From positions 1 to 19,959 of the forward strand of contig JBBSBK010000070.1 in NCBI GenBank assembly GCA_038251315.1: DNA of 19,959 nucleotides, given 5' to 3'. The first letter of the stretch is position 1. The number at the start of each line of letters is the position of its first letter. Below the pieces are notes generated by a model. It had not been told where the DNA came from and did not search any database. It saw only the letters and a list, made by a program, of their open reading frames with translations. The position numbers and the translations under genes were made by a program. Below are positions 1 through 7,393 of this stretch, piece by piece. This stretch comes from JBBKXP01 sp038251315 (lineage in GTDB: Bacteria > Pseudomonadota > Alphaproteobacteria > Rhodobacterales > Rhodobacteraceae).

Positions 1-96
1 AGCAAAGAGATTTACTGGGTTGGCGAACACATCGTCGCGTCGCCGCAATTCCAAGCTGTTTTTCAAGCGATCCTGAGATGGCTTGGCTTTGGTTAA
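1..96 (+). CDS. C-terminal fragment of an unidentified protein (5' end outside window)
   Basis: Frame 1 is open from the first base to a TAA at 94-96. It gives 31 residues ending in an amphipathic, tryptophan-containing tail (residues near the end read AILRWLGFG). I do not recognise the family. Third codon positions are G or C in 17 of 31 codons, clearly lower than in the GC-rich genes that follow, and rare-looking codons such as AGA, CAA and TTT occur. This may point to a transferred gene or a weakly selected accessory gene just before murB. In many Rhodobacteraceae murC and a small membrane protein precede murB, but this tail does not look like the MurC end. That it is coding rests only on an open frame and on a hairpin after the stop. 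Confidence 0.4.
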   Translation, partial: SKEIYWVGEHIVASPQFQAVFQAILRWLGFG

Positions 97-123
97 AGAA
101 GAAAGACGGGTGTTTTCCAGCCT

Positions 124-141
124 GAAATCCACGAGGATTTC
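124..141 (+). terminator. Hairpin after the upstream ORF, possible weak terminator
   Basis: GAAATCC (124-130), loop ACGA, GGATTTC (135-141) form a perfect 7-bp stem, followed by GTTTGCTTG. It lies 27 bases after the TAA at 94-96 and 41 bases before the murB start. The T content downstream is modest, so it could be a weak intrinsic terminator or only a 3' end or leader hairpin. Confidence 0.4.
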
Positions 142-182
142 GTTTGCTTGCCAGCAACAAACCGGCCTTGTATTCCGCCCCC

Positions 183-1109
183 ATGACCCTGACCCTTCCC
201 CCCGTCCGTGGCACCCTGACCCTGAACCGCCCGCTTGCCGACCTGACGTGGATGCGCGTTGGCGGTCCGGCGGATGTGCTCTTTCAGCCTGCCGATACGG
301 ACGATCTGGCGGCGTTCCTTGCGGCACTTGCCCCCGACGTCCCGGTATTCCCGATGGGGGTCGGGTCGAACCTGATCGTGCGCGATGGGGGTATCCGGGG
401 GGTGGTGATCCGGCTGGGGCGCGGATTCAACGGCATCGATATCGACGGCACTAACGTCACCGCCGGAGCCGCCGCCCTCGATGCCCATGTCGCCCGCAAG
501 GCAGCTGAACAGGGCCTCGACCTGACGTTCCTGCGCACCATTCCGGGTACCATCGGCGGCGCGGTGCGGATGAATGCGGGGTGCTATGGGTCATATGTGG
601 CCGATGTGCTGGACAGCGTGACAGTGATCGGGCGTGATGGTGCCATGCAGATCCTGCAAGTCAAAGACCTGCATCTGGCATATCGTCAATCGACTCTGCC
701 CGCCGGGTCCGTGATTGTCAGTGCCACGTTTACTGCGCCCACAGGCGATCCGGCGGCCCTGAACGCGCAGATGACCGTGCAACTGGCCAAACGCGATGAA
801 ACCCAGCCGACAAAGGACCGGACGGCCGGATCGACGTTCCGCAATCCGGCCGGTTTCAGCAGCACCGGGCAGGCCGACGATACCCATGAATTGAAGGCGT
901 GGAAGGTGATCGACGATGCAGGTATGCGGGGTGCGATCCGGGGCGGGGCGGTGATGAACGTCAAGCACTCCAACTTTCTGACCAACACCGGGACTGCCAC
1001 CGCCGCCGATCTGGAAGGATTGGGTGAAGAGGTGCGAAAAAAGGTTTACGATTCAAGCGGGATCACGTTAGAGTGGGAAATCATGCGGGTAGGCGAACCT
1101 GCCCGCTGA
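183..1109 (+). CDS. murB: UDP-N-acetylenolpyruvoylglucosamine reductase
   Basis: MurB is the cytoplasmic FAD enzyme that uses NADPH to reduce UDP-GlcNAc-enolpyruvate to UDP-MurNAc, the second committed step of peptidoglycan precursor synthesis. The 308-residue product has the N-terminal RVGGPA (25-30) and the FAD-binding stretch PMGVGSNLIVRDGG (57-70). It also has the PGTIGGAVRMNAG block (121-133), the YRQS arginine (168), the catalytic serine in GSTFRNP (S217) and the C-terminal LEWEI glutamate (E299). I chose the ATG at 183 because the protein then begins MTLTLPPVRGTL, as family members do. The frame is open further upstream (TTG at 144), but that adds no family sequence. No strong Shine-Dalgarno is visible. 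It is the first gene of the plus-strand dcw segment and is followed after 95 bases by ddl. Confidence 0.96.
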   Translation: MTLTLPPVRGTLTLNRPLADLTWMRVGGPADVLFQPADTDDLAAFLAALAPDVPVFPMGVGSNLIVRDGGIRGVVIRLGRGFNGIDIDGTNVTAGAAALDAHVARKAAEQGLDLTFLRTIPGTIGGAVRMNAGCYGSYVADVLDSVTVIGRDGAMQILQVKDLHLAYRQSTLPAGSVIVSATFTAPTGDPAALNAQMTVQLAKRDETQPTKDRTAGSTFRNPAGFSSTGQADDTHELKAWKVIDDAGMRGAIRGGAVMNVKHSNFLTNTGTATAADLEGLGEEVRKKVYDSSGITLEWEIMRVGEPAR

Positions 1110-1121
1110 CAATAACAAGAC

Positions 1122-1187
1122 GGTCCGCCAAATGGGCCGGGCCCGCGGCAAGGGTCACGATAACGAAAGACGGACCAGCAAGGTCCG
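1122..1187 (+). repeat. Competing inverted repeats in the murB-ddl spacer
   Basis: GGTCCG occurs at 1122-1127 and again at 1182-1187, and its complement CGGACC lies at 1171-1176. The middle copy can pair with the near 3' copy (6-bp stem, loop AGCAA) or with the distant 5' copy, but not both. The flanks of the 5' copy and the middle copy also form an imperfect direct repeat (AATAACAAGACGG near 1111, GATAACGAAAGACGG near 1159). No T-run follows, so this is not an intrinsic terminator. The last stem ends 17 bases before the ddl ATG. Confidence 0.45.
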
Positions 1188-1204
1188 CGTCAGAGGCGGT
1201 GGGA

Positions 1205-2119
1205 ATGTCGAGCAGGACAAACCCCAAGGTGGTTGTGTTGATGGGTGGTCCGTCGGCTGAACGCGAAGTGTCGCTCAGCTCGGGGACCGAATGCGCAGCG
1301 GCTTTGCGGGGCTCAGGATGTGAGGTGATCGAGGTCGATGCGGGCCGCGACATTGTTGCGCGTCTGTCAGACATCAAACCAGACGTGGTATTCAACGCCC
1401 TGCATGGCCGCTGGGGCGAAGACGGTTGCGTCCAGGGCATCCTTGAATGGCTTCGCATCCCCTATACCCACTCCGGCGTCCTGGCCTCGGCACTGGCGAT
1501 GGACAAGCAGCGTACCAAGGACAACTACCGCGCTTGCGGTCTGCCGGTCGTCGACAGCATCATCGCGGCCAAGGCCGACGTGATCGCGCGGCACGTCCTG
1601 AAGCCGCCCTATGTCGTCAAGCCCAACAACGAAGGGTCCAGCGTCGGGGTCTATATCGTGCACGAGGCCGCGAACGCGCCGCCGCACCTGTCCGATGCGA
1701 TGCCGGCGCAGGTCATGGTCGAAGCCTTTGCGCCAGGGCGCGAACTGACCGTGACAGTGATGGGCGGCCGTGCCCTGACCGTCACCGACATCATCACCGA
1801 TGGCTGGTATGACTACGACGCGAAATATAAGCCAGGCGGGTCGCGACACGTGGTGCCCGCCGACCTGCCGCAACCGATTTTCGACGCATGTATGAATTTT
1901 GCTGTGTGCGCCCACCGCGCCCTTGGCTGCCGGGGGCTAAGCCGCACCGATTTCCGCTGGGACGAAGCCCGCGGCCTTGATGGCCTGATCCTGCTGGAAA
2001 CCAATACCCAACCGGGCATGACGCCGACGTCGCTGGCCCCCGAACAGGCGGCCCATGTCGGCATATCGTTCCCCGACCTGTGCCGCTGGCTGATCGAGGA
2101 TGCTTCATGCGACCGCTGA
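1205..2119 (+). CDS. ddl: D-alanine--D-alanine ligase
   Basis: Ddl joins two D-alanines using ATP to make the D-Ala-D-Ala dipeptide for MurF in the cytoplasm. The 304-residue protein shows all parts of the ATP-grasp ligase. These are GGPSAEREVSL near residues 14-24, HGRWGEDG (67-74), the ATP-binding KPNNEGSSVGV (139-149), the substrate loop YDYDAKY (202-208), and LETNTQPGMTPTSL (264-277) with the metal ligands E265 and N267. The ATG at 1205 is preceded by a G-rich Shine-Dalgarno (GGCGGTGGGA), and starting there gives the normal family length. The frame is open upstream to 1073 but that part has no Ddl similarity. In dcw clusters this copy is often called ddlB. Its 3' end overlaps ftsQ by 13 bases, which suggests translational coupling. 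Confidence 0.96.
   Translation: MSSRTNPKVVVLMGGPSAEREVSLSSGTECAAALRGSGCEVIEVDAGRDIVARLSDIKPDVVFNALHGRWGEDGCVQGILEWLRIPYTHSGVLASALAMDKQRTKDNYRACGLPVVDSIIAAKADVIARHVLKPPYVVKPNNEGSSVGVYIVHEAANAPPHLSDAMPAQVMVEAFAPGRELTVTVMGGRALTVTDIITDGWYDYDAKYKPGGSRHVVPADLPQPIFDACMNFAVCAHRALGCRGLSRTDFRWDEARGLDGLILLETNTQPGMTPTSLAPEQAAHVGISFPDLCRWLIEDASCDR
2096..2100 (+). promoter_or_regulatory. Shine-Dalgarno of ftsQ inside the end of ddl
   Basis: GAGGA at 2096-2100 lies 6 bases before the ATG at 2107. It supports that ATG over the in-frame codon at 2080, and it places the ftsQ ribosome binding site inside the ddl coding sequence. Confidence 0.7.
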
Positions 2120-2991
2120 AAGCCCCGTGCGACACCGGCCCGCGCCGCGATCCCGCCCCGACCCGGTGGAGCTATCGTTATCAGCGCCTGATGCTGACGC
2201 CGCTGTTTCGCCGGGCGGTCAGGATCGGCCTGCCGCTGGCGCTGATCGGGGTGATTGGTGGCGTGTGGTTTTCCAACGATGCCAACCGGACCATGCTGGT
2301 GACGGCCTATGCCGACGTCAAGGCGTCGATCGAACACCGCCCTGAATTCATGGTGACACGGCTCGACGTGACCGGGACCGATGACGCGCTGAGCACCGAC
2401 ATCGCCGGTGTCCTGACGATCAGCTTTCCGGTGTCGTCGTTCGACCTCGATCTCAAGACGCTGCGCGACTCCGTGCAGGCGATCAATGCGGTGCAGGCGG
2501 CGACGTTGCGGGTGACACCGGGCGGCATCCTCGAGGTGGCGGTAACCCCGCGCAAACCGGTCGCCGTGTGGCGCGACGCCGAGGGGCTGAAACTGATCGA
2601 CACTGATGGCACCTTTGTCGCGAATATCGAGGCGCGGGCAGACCGGTATGACCTGCCGCTGATCGCTGGTGACGGTGCCGGCGACGCGATCGCCGAGGCG
2701 CTGTCGCTGTTCGCCGCCGCCGGGCCGGTGACGCCGCGCATCCGCGCCCTGATGCGGATGGGCGAACGCCGTTGGGACGTCGTGCTGGACCGCGACCAGC
2801 GCATCCTTCTGCCTGCCGACAATGCCGTGCCCGCCTTCGAACGGGTGATCGCGATGGCGCAGGCGCAGGACATGCTGGCCCGTGATATCTCGGTCGTCGA
2901 CGTCCGGCATGCCAGCCGTCCGACGATCCGGCTGAACGATTCGGCGGTCGCGGAAATGCGGCGGATCAATGCAAGTATTGCAGGAAATTAG
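2107..2991 (+). CDS. ftsQ: Cell division protein FtsQ
   Basis: FtsQ is the bitopic inner-membrane divisome protein that, with FtsB and FtsL, connects the early Z-ring to septal peptidoglycan synthesis. The 294-residue product has a basic cytoplasmic N-terminus (1-36, Arg/Pro-rich). One membrane segment follows at about 38-56, then a POTRA domain beginning near residue 81 (FMVTRLDVTG) and the FtsQ beta domain from about 150. The motif VTPRKPVAVW marks the junction between the two. Length and layout match alphaproteobacterial FtsQ. Start choice is supported by a GAGGA ribosome binding site 6 bases upstream. The gene overlaps ddl by 13 bases and ends 12 bases before ftsA, so ddl-ftsQ-ftsA look like one transcription unit. 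Confidence 0.94.
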   Translation: MRPLKAPCDTGPRRDPAPTRWSYRYQRLMLTPLFRRAVRIGLPLALIGVIGGVWFSNDANRTMLVTAYADVKASIEHRPEFMVTRLDVTGTDDALSTDIAGVLTISFPVSSFDLDLKTLRDSVQAINAVQAATLRVTPGGILEVAVTPRKPVAVWRDAEGLKLIDTDGTFVANIEARADRYDLPLIAGDGAGDAIAEALSLFAAAGPVTPRIRALMRMGERRWDVVLDRDQRILLPADNAVPAFERVIAMAQAQDMLARDISVVDVRHASRPTIRLNDSAVAEMRRINASIAGN

Positions 2992-3003
2992 GGGTCATCA
3001 CCG

Positions 3004-4338
3004 ATGAAGGATGTTCACGAAACCCAAAGGGCGATGCGCAATGTCCGACAGGCGGCCAAACAGCGCGGCGTCATCGCCGTTCTGGACGTCGGCACGTCGA
3101 AAATCGCCTGTCTGGTCCTGCGTTTCGACGGCCCGGAAAAGTTTCGCGATCAGGAAGGTGTCGGCGCGATGGCCGGGCAAAGCATGGTGCGCGTCATCGG
3201 CGCGGCCACGACCCGGTCGCGCGGTGTGCGCTTTGGCGAAGTCGACGCAATGCAGGAAACCGAAAAGGCAATCCGTACCGCACTTCAGTCGGCGCAAAAG
3301 ATGGCGGGGGTTCGCGTCGATCACGTGATCGCCTGCCTGTCGGGGGCCGAACCGCGCAGCTACGGGCTGGACGGGGCCGTGGATGTGCAGGGCAACGTGG
3401 TGACCAGCGCCGACATCGGCCGGGTTCTGGCCGCCTGCGATGTGCCTGACTATGGGGCAGGGCGGGCGGTGCTGCACGCCCAGCCGGTCAATTTCACGCT
3501 CGATCACCGCAACGGGCTGGCCGATCCGCGCGGCCAGATCGGCAATCGCCTGACCACCGATATGCACCTTTTGACGGTCGATGCGACCGCGATCCAGAAT
3601 CTGCTGTTCTGCATCAAACGCTGTGATCTTGAACTGGCCGGGCTGGCGTCGTCGGCCTACATGTCGGGGATCGCCTCGCTGGTCGAGGACGAACAGGAAC
3701 TGGGTGCCGCCTGCATCGACATGGGCGGCGGTGCGACCAGCCTGTCGATCTTTATCAAAAAGCACATGATCTATGCCGATTCAGTGCGGATGGGCGGCGA
3801 CCACATCACCTCGGATATTTCGATGGGGTTGTCGGTGCCCTCGGCCAATGCCGAACGGATCAAGACGTTCTATGGTGGCGTCGTGGCCACCGGCATGGAC
3901 GACCGCGATCTGATCGAGATCGGCGGCGACACCGGCGATTGGGAACGCGACCGCCGCACCGTCAGCCGCGCCGAACTGATCGGCATCATGCGCCCGAGGG
4001 TCGAGGAGATTCTGGAAGAGGTGCGCGCGAGGCTTGACGCTGCCGGCTTCGACCATCTGCCCAGCCGTCAGATCGTGCTGACCGGCGGCGGCAGCCAGAT
4101 TCCGGGGCTCGACAGCCTTGCCGCCAAGATTCTGGGTCAGCAGGTGCGCCTTGGCCGCCCGCTGAGGGTGCCAGGCCTGCCGCAGTCGGCCACCGGCCCC
4201 GCATTTGCCGCCGCTGTGGGGCTGACGTGTTACGCCGCCAAACCGCAGGACGAATGGTGGGATTTCGACGTACCGAACGAAAGACACGGACCGCGTTCGC
4301 TGAAACGGGCGGCAAAATGGTTCAAGGACAACTGGTGA
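3004..4338 (+). CDS. ftsA: Cell division protein FtsA
   Basis: FtsA is the actin-like ATPase that tethers FtsZ to the cytoplasmic membrane and recruits later divisome proteins. The 444-residue product has the phosphate-1 motif DVGTSK (28-33), the phosphate-2 motif IDMGGGATSL (from about 238) and the adenosine motif VLTGGGSQIPGL (from about 358). It ends in a basic, aromatic amphipathic helix (RSLKRAAKWFKDNW) that fits the membrane-targeting sequence known from the family. The N-terminus carries about 20 extra residues before the first beta strand, common in this group. The ATG at 3004 has an AGGGG Shine-Dalgarno around 2991-2995. It sits 12 bases after ftsQ and 176 bases before ftsZ. Confidence 0.97.
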   Translation: MKDVHETQRAMRNVRQAAKQRGVIAVLDVGTSKIACLVLRFDGPEKFRDQEGVGAMAGQSMVRVIGAATTRSRGVRFGEVDAMQETEKAIRTALQSAQKMAGVRVDHVIACLSGAEPRSYGLDGAVDVQGNVVTSADIGRVLAACDVPDYGAGRAVLHAQPVNFTLDHRNGLADPRGQIGNRLTTDMHLLTVDATAIQNLLFCIKRCDLELAGLASSAYMSGIASLVEDEQELGAACIDMGGGATSLSIFIKKHMIYADSVRMGGDHITSDISMGLSVPSANAERIKTFYGGVVATGMDDRDLIEIGGDTGDWERDRRTVSRAELIGIMRPRVEEILEEVRARLDAAGFDHLPSRQIVLTGGGSQIPGLDSLAAKILGQQVRLGRPLRVPGLPQSATGPAFAAAVGLTCYAAKPQDEWWDFDVPNERHGPRSLKRAAKWFKDNW

Positions 4339-4391
4339 TACGCAAGATGTTGCCGATGGTTCGAAACCCAGCGGCGCGACCTAACAAAACA

Positions 4392-4406
4392 GCCACATAT
4401 TGTGGC
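4392..4406. promoter_or_regulatory. Perfect palindrome in the ftsA-ftsZ spacer, possible operator
   Basis: GCCACA (4392-4397), TAT, TGTGGC (4401-4406) is a perfect 6+3+6 inverted repeat in an AT-rich patch of the 176-base ftsZ leader. Just after it, TTTTCCACG (4416-4424) resembles a relaxed DnaA box. The arrangement fits a protein-binding site or a small hairpin before ftsZ. I see no convincing -35/-10 pair, so the promoter position stays open. The binding factor is unknown. Confidence 0.4.
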
Positions 4407-4514
4407 ATAAATGTGTTTTCCACGTGACCTGACGGCCCCCGACCGTTAACATCACGCAAGAGACAGGCAAAAGCGCCCGGCGGGACGGGTCAAACATAGG
4501 CAGGCGGACAGAGC

Positions 4515-6134
4515 ATGACATTGAACCTTTCGATGCCCGGGCAGGATGAACTCAAGCCCCGGATCACCGTATTCGGCGTTGGTGGCGCGGGTGGCAACGC
4601 GGTCAACAACATGATCGAGAAAGAGCTTGAGGGGGTCGAGTTCGTCGTTGCGAATACCGACGCCCAGGCGCTGCAGCAGTCCCGCGCCACGTCGAAAATC
4701 CAGATGGGCATCAAGGTGACCGAAGGTCTGGGTGCGGGCGCGCGCGCGACCGTCGGTGCCGCCGCCGCCGAGGAAAGCATCGAGCAGATCGTCGATCATC
4801 TGGCCGGGGCGCATATGTGTTTCATCACCGCAGGCATGGGTGGGGGCACCGGGACCGGGGCCGCGCCGATCATCGCCCAGGCTGCCCGTGAATTGGGCGT
4901 ACTGACGGTCGGGGTCGTCACCAAGCCGTTCCAGTTCGAGGGCGCAAAGCGGATGAAGCAGGCCGACGAAGGCATCGAGGCCCTGCAAAAGGTCGTCGAT
5001 ACCCTCATCATTATTCCCAACCAGAACCTGTTCCGCCTTGCCAACGAACGCACCACCTGCACCGACGCCTTCATGATGGCCGACGATGTGCTGTATCAGG
5101 GCGTCAAGGGTGTTACCGACCTGATGGTGCGCCCCGGCCTTATCAACCTCGACTTCGCCGACGTCCGCGCGGTGATGGACGAGATGGGCAAGGCGATGAT
5201 GGGTACCGGCGAGGCCGAAGGCGAAAACCGCGCCGTCGAAGCCGCCGAAAAGGCGATTGCCAACCCGCTGCTGGACGAAATCAGCCTTGAGGGTGCGCGC
5301 GGTGTGCTGATCAACATCACCGGCGGTTACGATCTGACCTTGTTCGAACTGGACGAGGCCGCCAACAAGATCCGCGAAAAGGTCGATCCCGAAGCCAACA
5401 TCATCGTCGGCTCGACCCTTGACACCAACATGGAAGGCCGGATGCGCGTGTCGGTCGTTGCCACCGGCATCGATGCCGTGGCGAAAACGTCCGACCATCC
5501 GGTGCCGCGCCGCCCGATGGCGACGCCGCTGACCCAGCACGTCGCTGCCGAAGACCGCCGCGTCGCCGCGCCGGCGCCGCAACCCGCCGTCGCAGCACAG
5601 CTCCGCGAACCGCTGCCGCCGCGTGCCGCACCGGCCCCGACTGCTGCGCCGACCGAACGCAATCTTTTCGATCATGAGATCGCCAACGAACAGGCCGAAG
5701 ACATCTTTGATCAGGATTTCGATGATGTGGACGAAGCCGGGGTTCCCGCCCCGTTTTACCGTCCGGCGCCTGAACCGGTGTCGATGGACCGGGCCGAAGA
5801 TTTCGTCGCACCGGCCCCGCGACCTGCCGGGACTCCGTCCGCCGAAACGCTGGAACGCTTGCGCAATGCGGTCAGCCATTCGACCGGACAGCAGCAAAAC
5901 CGCGCGCCGATGCAGGTCCAACCTATGCCTGCGGCGCAACCCCGTACTCAGGCCGAGGAAAAGCGCGGCTTTGGGATCGGCAATCTTTTGGGGCGGATGT
6001 CGGGGCAGCACGCCGACCCGGCTCCGGTAGCACGCCAGCAACCACAGGTGTCAACCCAGCGGGACACCTCCGAACCGGACCCGGATCAGGAGCGGATCGA
6101 AATTCCGGCTTTCCTGCGGCGTCAGGCAAATTAA
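4515..6134 (+). CDS. ftsZ: Cell division protein FtsZ
   Basis: FtsZ is the tubulin-like GTPase that polymerises into the cytokinetic ring at midcell. The 539-residue product has the GTP-binding GVGGAGGNAVNNM (21-33), the tubulin signature GGGTGTG (109-115) and the T7 catalytic loop NLDFADV (about 209-215). The globular domain ends near residue 320. A long linker rich in Ala, Pro and charged residues follows (about 320-525), and the conserved C-terminal peptide IEIPAFLRRQ, which binds FtsA and other partners, closes the protein. The linker of roughly 200 residues is long compared with the about 50 of E. coli FtsZ, but long linkers are known in alphaproteobacteria. The ATG at 4515 gives the usual N-terminus. 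The last plus-strand dcw gene, it is closed by a strong intrinsic terminator. Confidence 0.98.
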   Translation: MTLNLSMPGQDELKPRITVFGVGGAGGNAVNNMIEKELEGVEFVVANTDAQALQQSRATSKIQMGIKVTEGLGAGARATVGAAAAEESIEQIVDHLAGAHMCFITAGMGGGTGTGAAPIIAQAARELGVLTVGVVTKPFQFEGAKRMKQADEGIEALQKVVDTLIIIPNQNLFRLANERTTCTDAFMMADDVLYQGVKGVTDLMVRPGLINLDFADVRAVMDEMGKAMMGTGEAEGENRAVEAAEKAIANPLLDEISLEGARGVLINITGGYDLTLFELDEAANKIREKVDPEANIIVGSTLDTNMEGRMRVSVVATGIDAVAKTSDHPVPRRPMATPLTQHVAAEDRRVAAPAPQPAVAAQLREPLPPRAAPAPTAAPTERNLFDHEIANEQAEDIFDQDFDDVDEAGVPAPFYRPAPEPVSMDRAEDFVAPAPRPAGTPSAETLERLRNAVSHSTGQQQNRAPMQVQPMPAAQPRTQAEEKRGFGIGNLLGRMSGQHADPAPVARQQPQVSTQRDTSEPDPDQERIEIPAFLRRQAN

Positions 6135-6157
6135 TCCACAGGCATGAAATGACAGGG

Positions 6158-6184
6158 AAAAGGCCGCGATCTGCGGTCCTTTTT
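6158..6184 (+). terminator. Intrinsic terminator after ftsZ
   Basis: AAAAGGCCGC (6158-6167), loop GATCT, GCGG, one bulged T, CC and then a T-run (6180-6184) form a stem of about 10 bp with U-rich 3' side. It starts 23 bases after the ftsZ stop and is the best intrinsic terminator in the window. It implies that lpxC has its own promoter. Confidence 0.8.
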
Positions 6185-6191
6185 CGTTTTA

Positions 6192-6223
6192 CCGCAAAGG
6201 GTTATACAAAAACTTACTTGCGG
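6192..6223. promoter_or_regulatory. Inverted repeat around a -10-like box upstream of lpxC
   Basis: CCGCAA (6192-6197) and TTGCGG (6218-6223) form a perfect inverted repeat with a 20-base AT-rich centre that holds TTATAC (6202-6207), a plausible -10 box. A -35 would fall in the T-rich terminator tail and is not clear. The position, between the ftsZ terminator and lpxC, fits an lpxC promoter/operator. The ftsZ-lpxC spacer otherwise shows no gene. Confidence 0.35.
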
Positions 6224-6340
6224 CATGCAGAATGTTTCAGACCGTTGCAAAGTGTGAGTTGAGACAGCGGCGCATCTTCCTTAACTGTTTGTCAGCAAGG
6301 CCGAAGTTTGGCCGGAAAAAAAAGACCCTGGGGCGTCACG

Positions 6341-7261
6341 GTGCAAACCACAATCCAATCGGCAGTCAGTTTCGACGGCACGGGCCTGCACTATGGCATG
6401 CCGGTGCGCGTGACCGTGCGCCCGACGGCGGCCGATCATGGGATTGTATTTCGGCGCACCGATGTCGGTGGCGCGGCGGCGCTGATCCCGGCCTTGTGGC
6501 GAAATGTCCAACAGACCGCCCTGAATACCCGGATCGTCAACGCTTGCGGTGTGTCGGTCGCCACCATCGAACACCTGATGGCTGCCTTATCGGGCACCGG
6601 CATCCACAACGCCCTGATCGACATCGATGGCGCCGAGGTTCCGATCCTTGACGGCAGCGCCGCTGCCTTTGTGCGCGGTTTGGTCGGCGCAGGGGTCACT
6701 CGGCTGGACGCGCCGCTGCGGGCCATCGAAATCCGCGACGTGATCGAGGTGCGACAGGGCGCGGCGCTGGCGCGACTGTCCCCCGCGACCAGCCTGCAGA
6801 TCGACTTTGCCATCGACTTTGTCGATGCGGCCATCGGGCGACAGTCCAAGGTGCTGAACATGGCCAACGGGACATTCGTGCGCGAGTTGTGCGACAGCCG
6901 CACCTTCTGTCGCCAAGCTGACGTGGAAATCATGCGCGCGCAGGGTCTGGCGCTGGGGGGAACGTTGGAAAACGCTGTCGTGGTGGATGGCGGCGCGGTG
7001 CTGACTCCCGGCGGCCTTCGCCATGCCGACGAGGCCGTGCGCCACAAGATGCTGGACGCGCTCGGCGACCTGTTCACCGCCGGCGCGCCGATTCTGGGCC
7101 GCTATACCGGGGTGCGGGCCGGGCACGCGATGACCAACCGGTTGCTGCGCGCATTGTTCGACCAGCCGCAAGCCTGGGCGATGGTTGATTGCGATGCCGC
7201 CGTTGCCGCCCGTTTGCCGGGTGTGGGCGTGCGTCGCGCCGATCTTTTCGCCGTCGCCTGA
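6341..7261 (+). CDS. lpxC: UDP-3-O-acyl-N-acetylglucosamine deacetylase
   Basis: LpxC is the zinc amidase that carries out the first committed step of lipid A synthesis in the cytoplasm. With the GTG at 6341 as start, the protein is 306 residues and begins (V/M)QTTIQSAVSFDGTGLHYG, the usual LpxC opening. The zinc ligands fall at the expected places: H78 in EHLMAAL, H235 and D239 in HKMLDALGDL. The catalytic histidine is H262 in GHAMTN. Residues 94-106 (DIDGAEVPILDGS) are the conserved strand and loop. An in-frame TTG at 6308 would add 11 residues without family similarity. The Shine-Dalgarno is weak (GGGG near 6330). The gene lies 206 bases after ftsZ behind a terminator, so it is probably transcribed separately. 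Confidence 0.96.
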   Translation: MQTTIQSAVSFDGTGLHYGMPVRVTVRPTAADHGIVFRRTDVGGAAALIPALWRNVQQTALNTRIVNACGVSVATIEHLMAALSGTGIHNALIDIDGAEVPILDGSAAAFVRGLVGAGVTRLDAPLRAIEIRDVIEVRQGAALARLSPATSLQIDFAIDFVDAAIGRQSKVLNMANGTFVRELCDSRTFCRQADVEIMRAQGLALGGTLENAVVVDGGAVLTPGGLRHADEAVRHKMLDALGDLFTAGAPILGRYTGVRAGHAMTNRLLRALFDQPQAWAMVDCDAAVAARLPGVGVRRADLFAVA

Positions 7262-7270
7262 AGGCGATTG

Positions 7271-7290
7271 GATCACAGTGATCCGATCAC
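7271..7290. promoter_or_regulatory. Three alternating GATCAC half-sites upstream of bamD
   Basis: GATCAC (7271-7276), GTGATC (7278-7283) and GATCAC (7285-7290) are identical hexamers in alternating orientation, each separated by one base. They give two overlapping perfect palindromes. The block starts 9 bases after the lpxC stop and 104 bases before the chosen bamD start. It is followed by a second hairpin, GGGAAAA (7292-7298) with TTTT (7303-7306) and CCC (7308-7310). No T-run follows. An operator bound by a dimeric regulator, or a 3' end structure of lpxC mRNA, are both possible. Confidence 0.45.
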
Positions 7291-7393
7291 CGGGAAAAGG
7301 CATTTTGCCCCCGATCTATCTATGCTAGACCAAGCGCCAAGCGGGGGCCTGCGTGCCTCCCAAAACGGGGCGAGCAGGGTCGGGGGCGTGTCG

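Noticed and set aside
4452..6041. Long minus-strand frame opposite ftsZ
   Set aside because: It is the antisense reading of ftsZ, with His/Arg/Gly-rich composition typical of GC-rich shadow frames.
6259..6287. TTGAGA - 17 bases - TAACTG before lpxC as a sigma-70 promoter
   Set aside because: The -10 matches the consensus at only two positions, too weak to list as a promoter.
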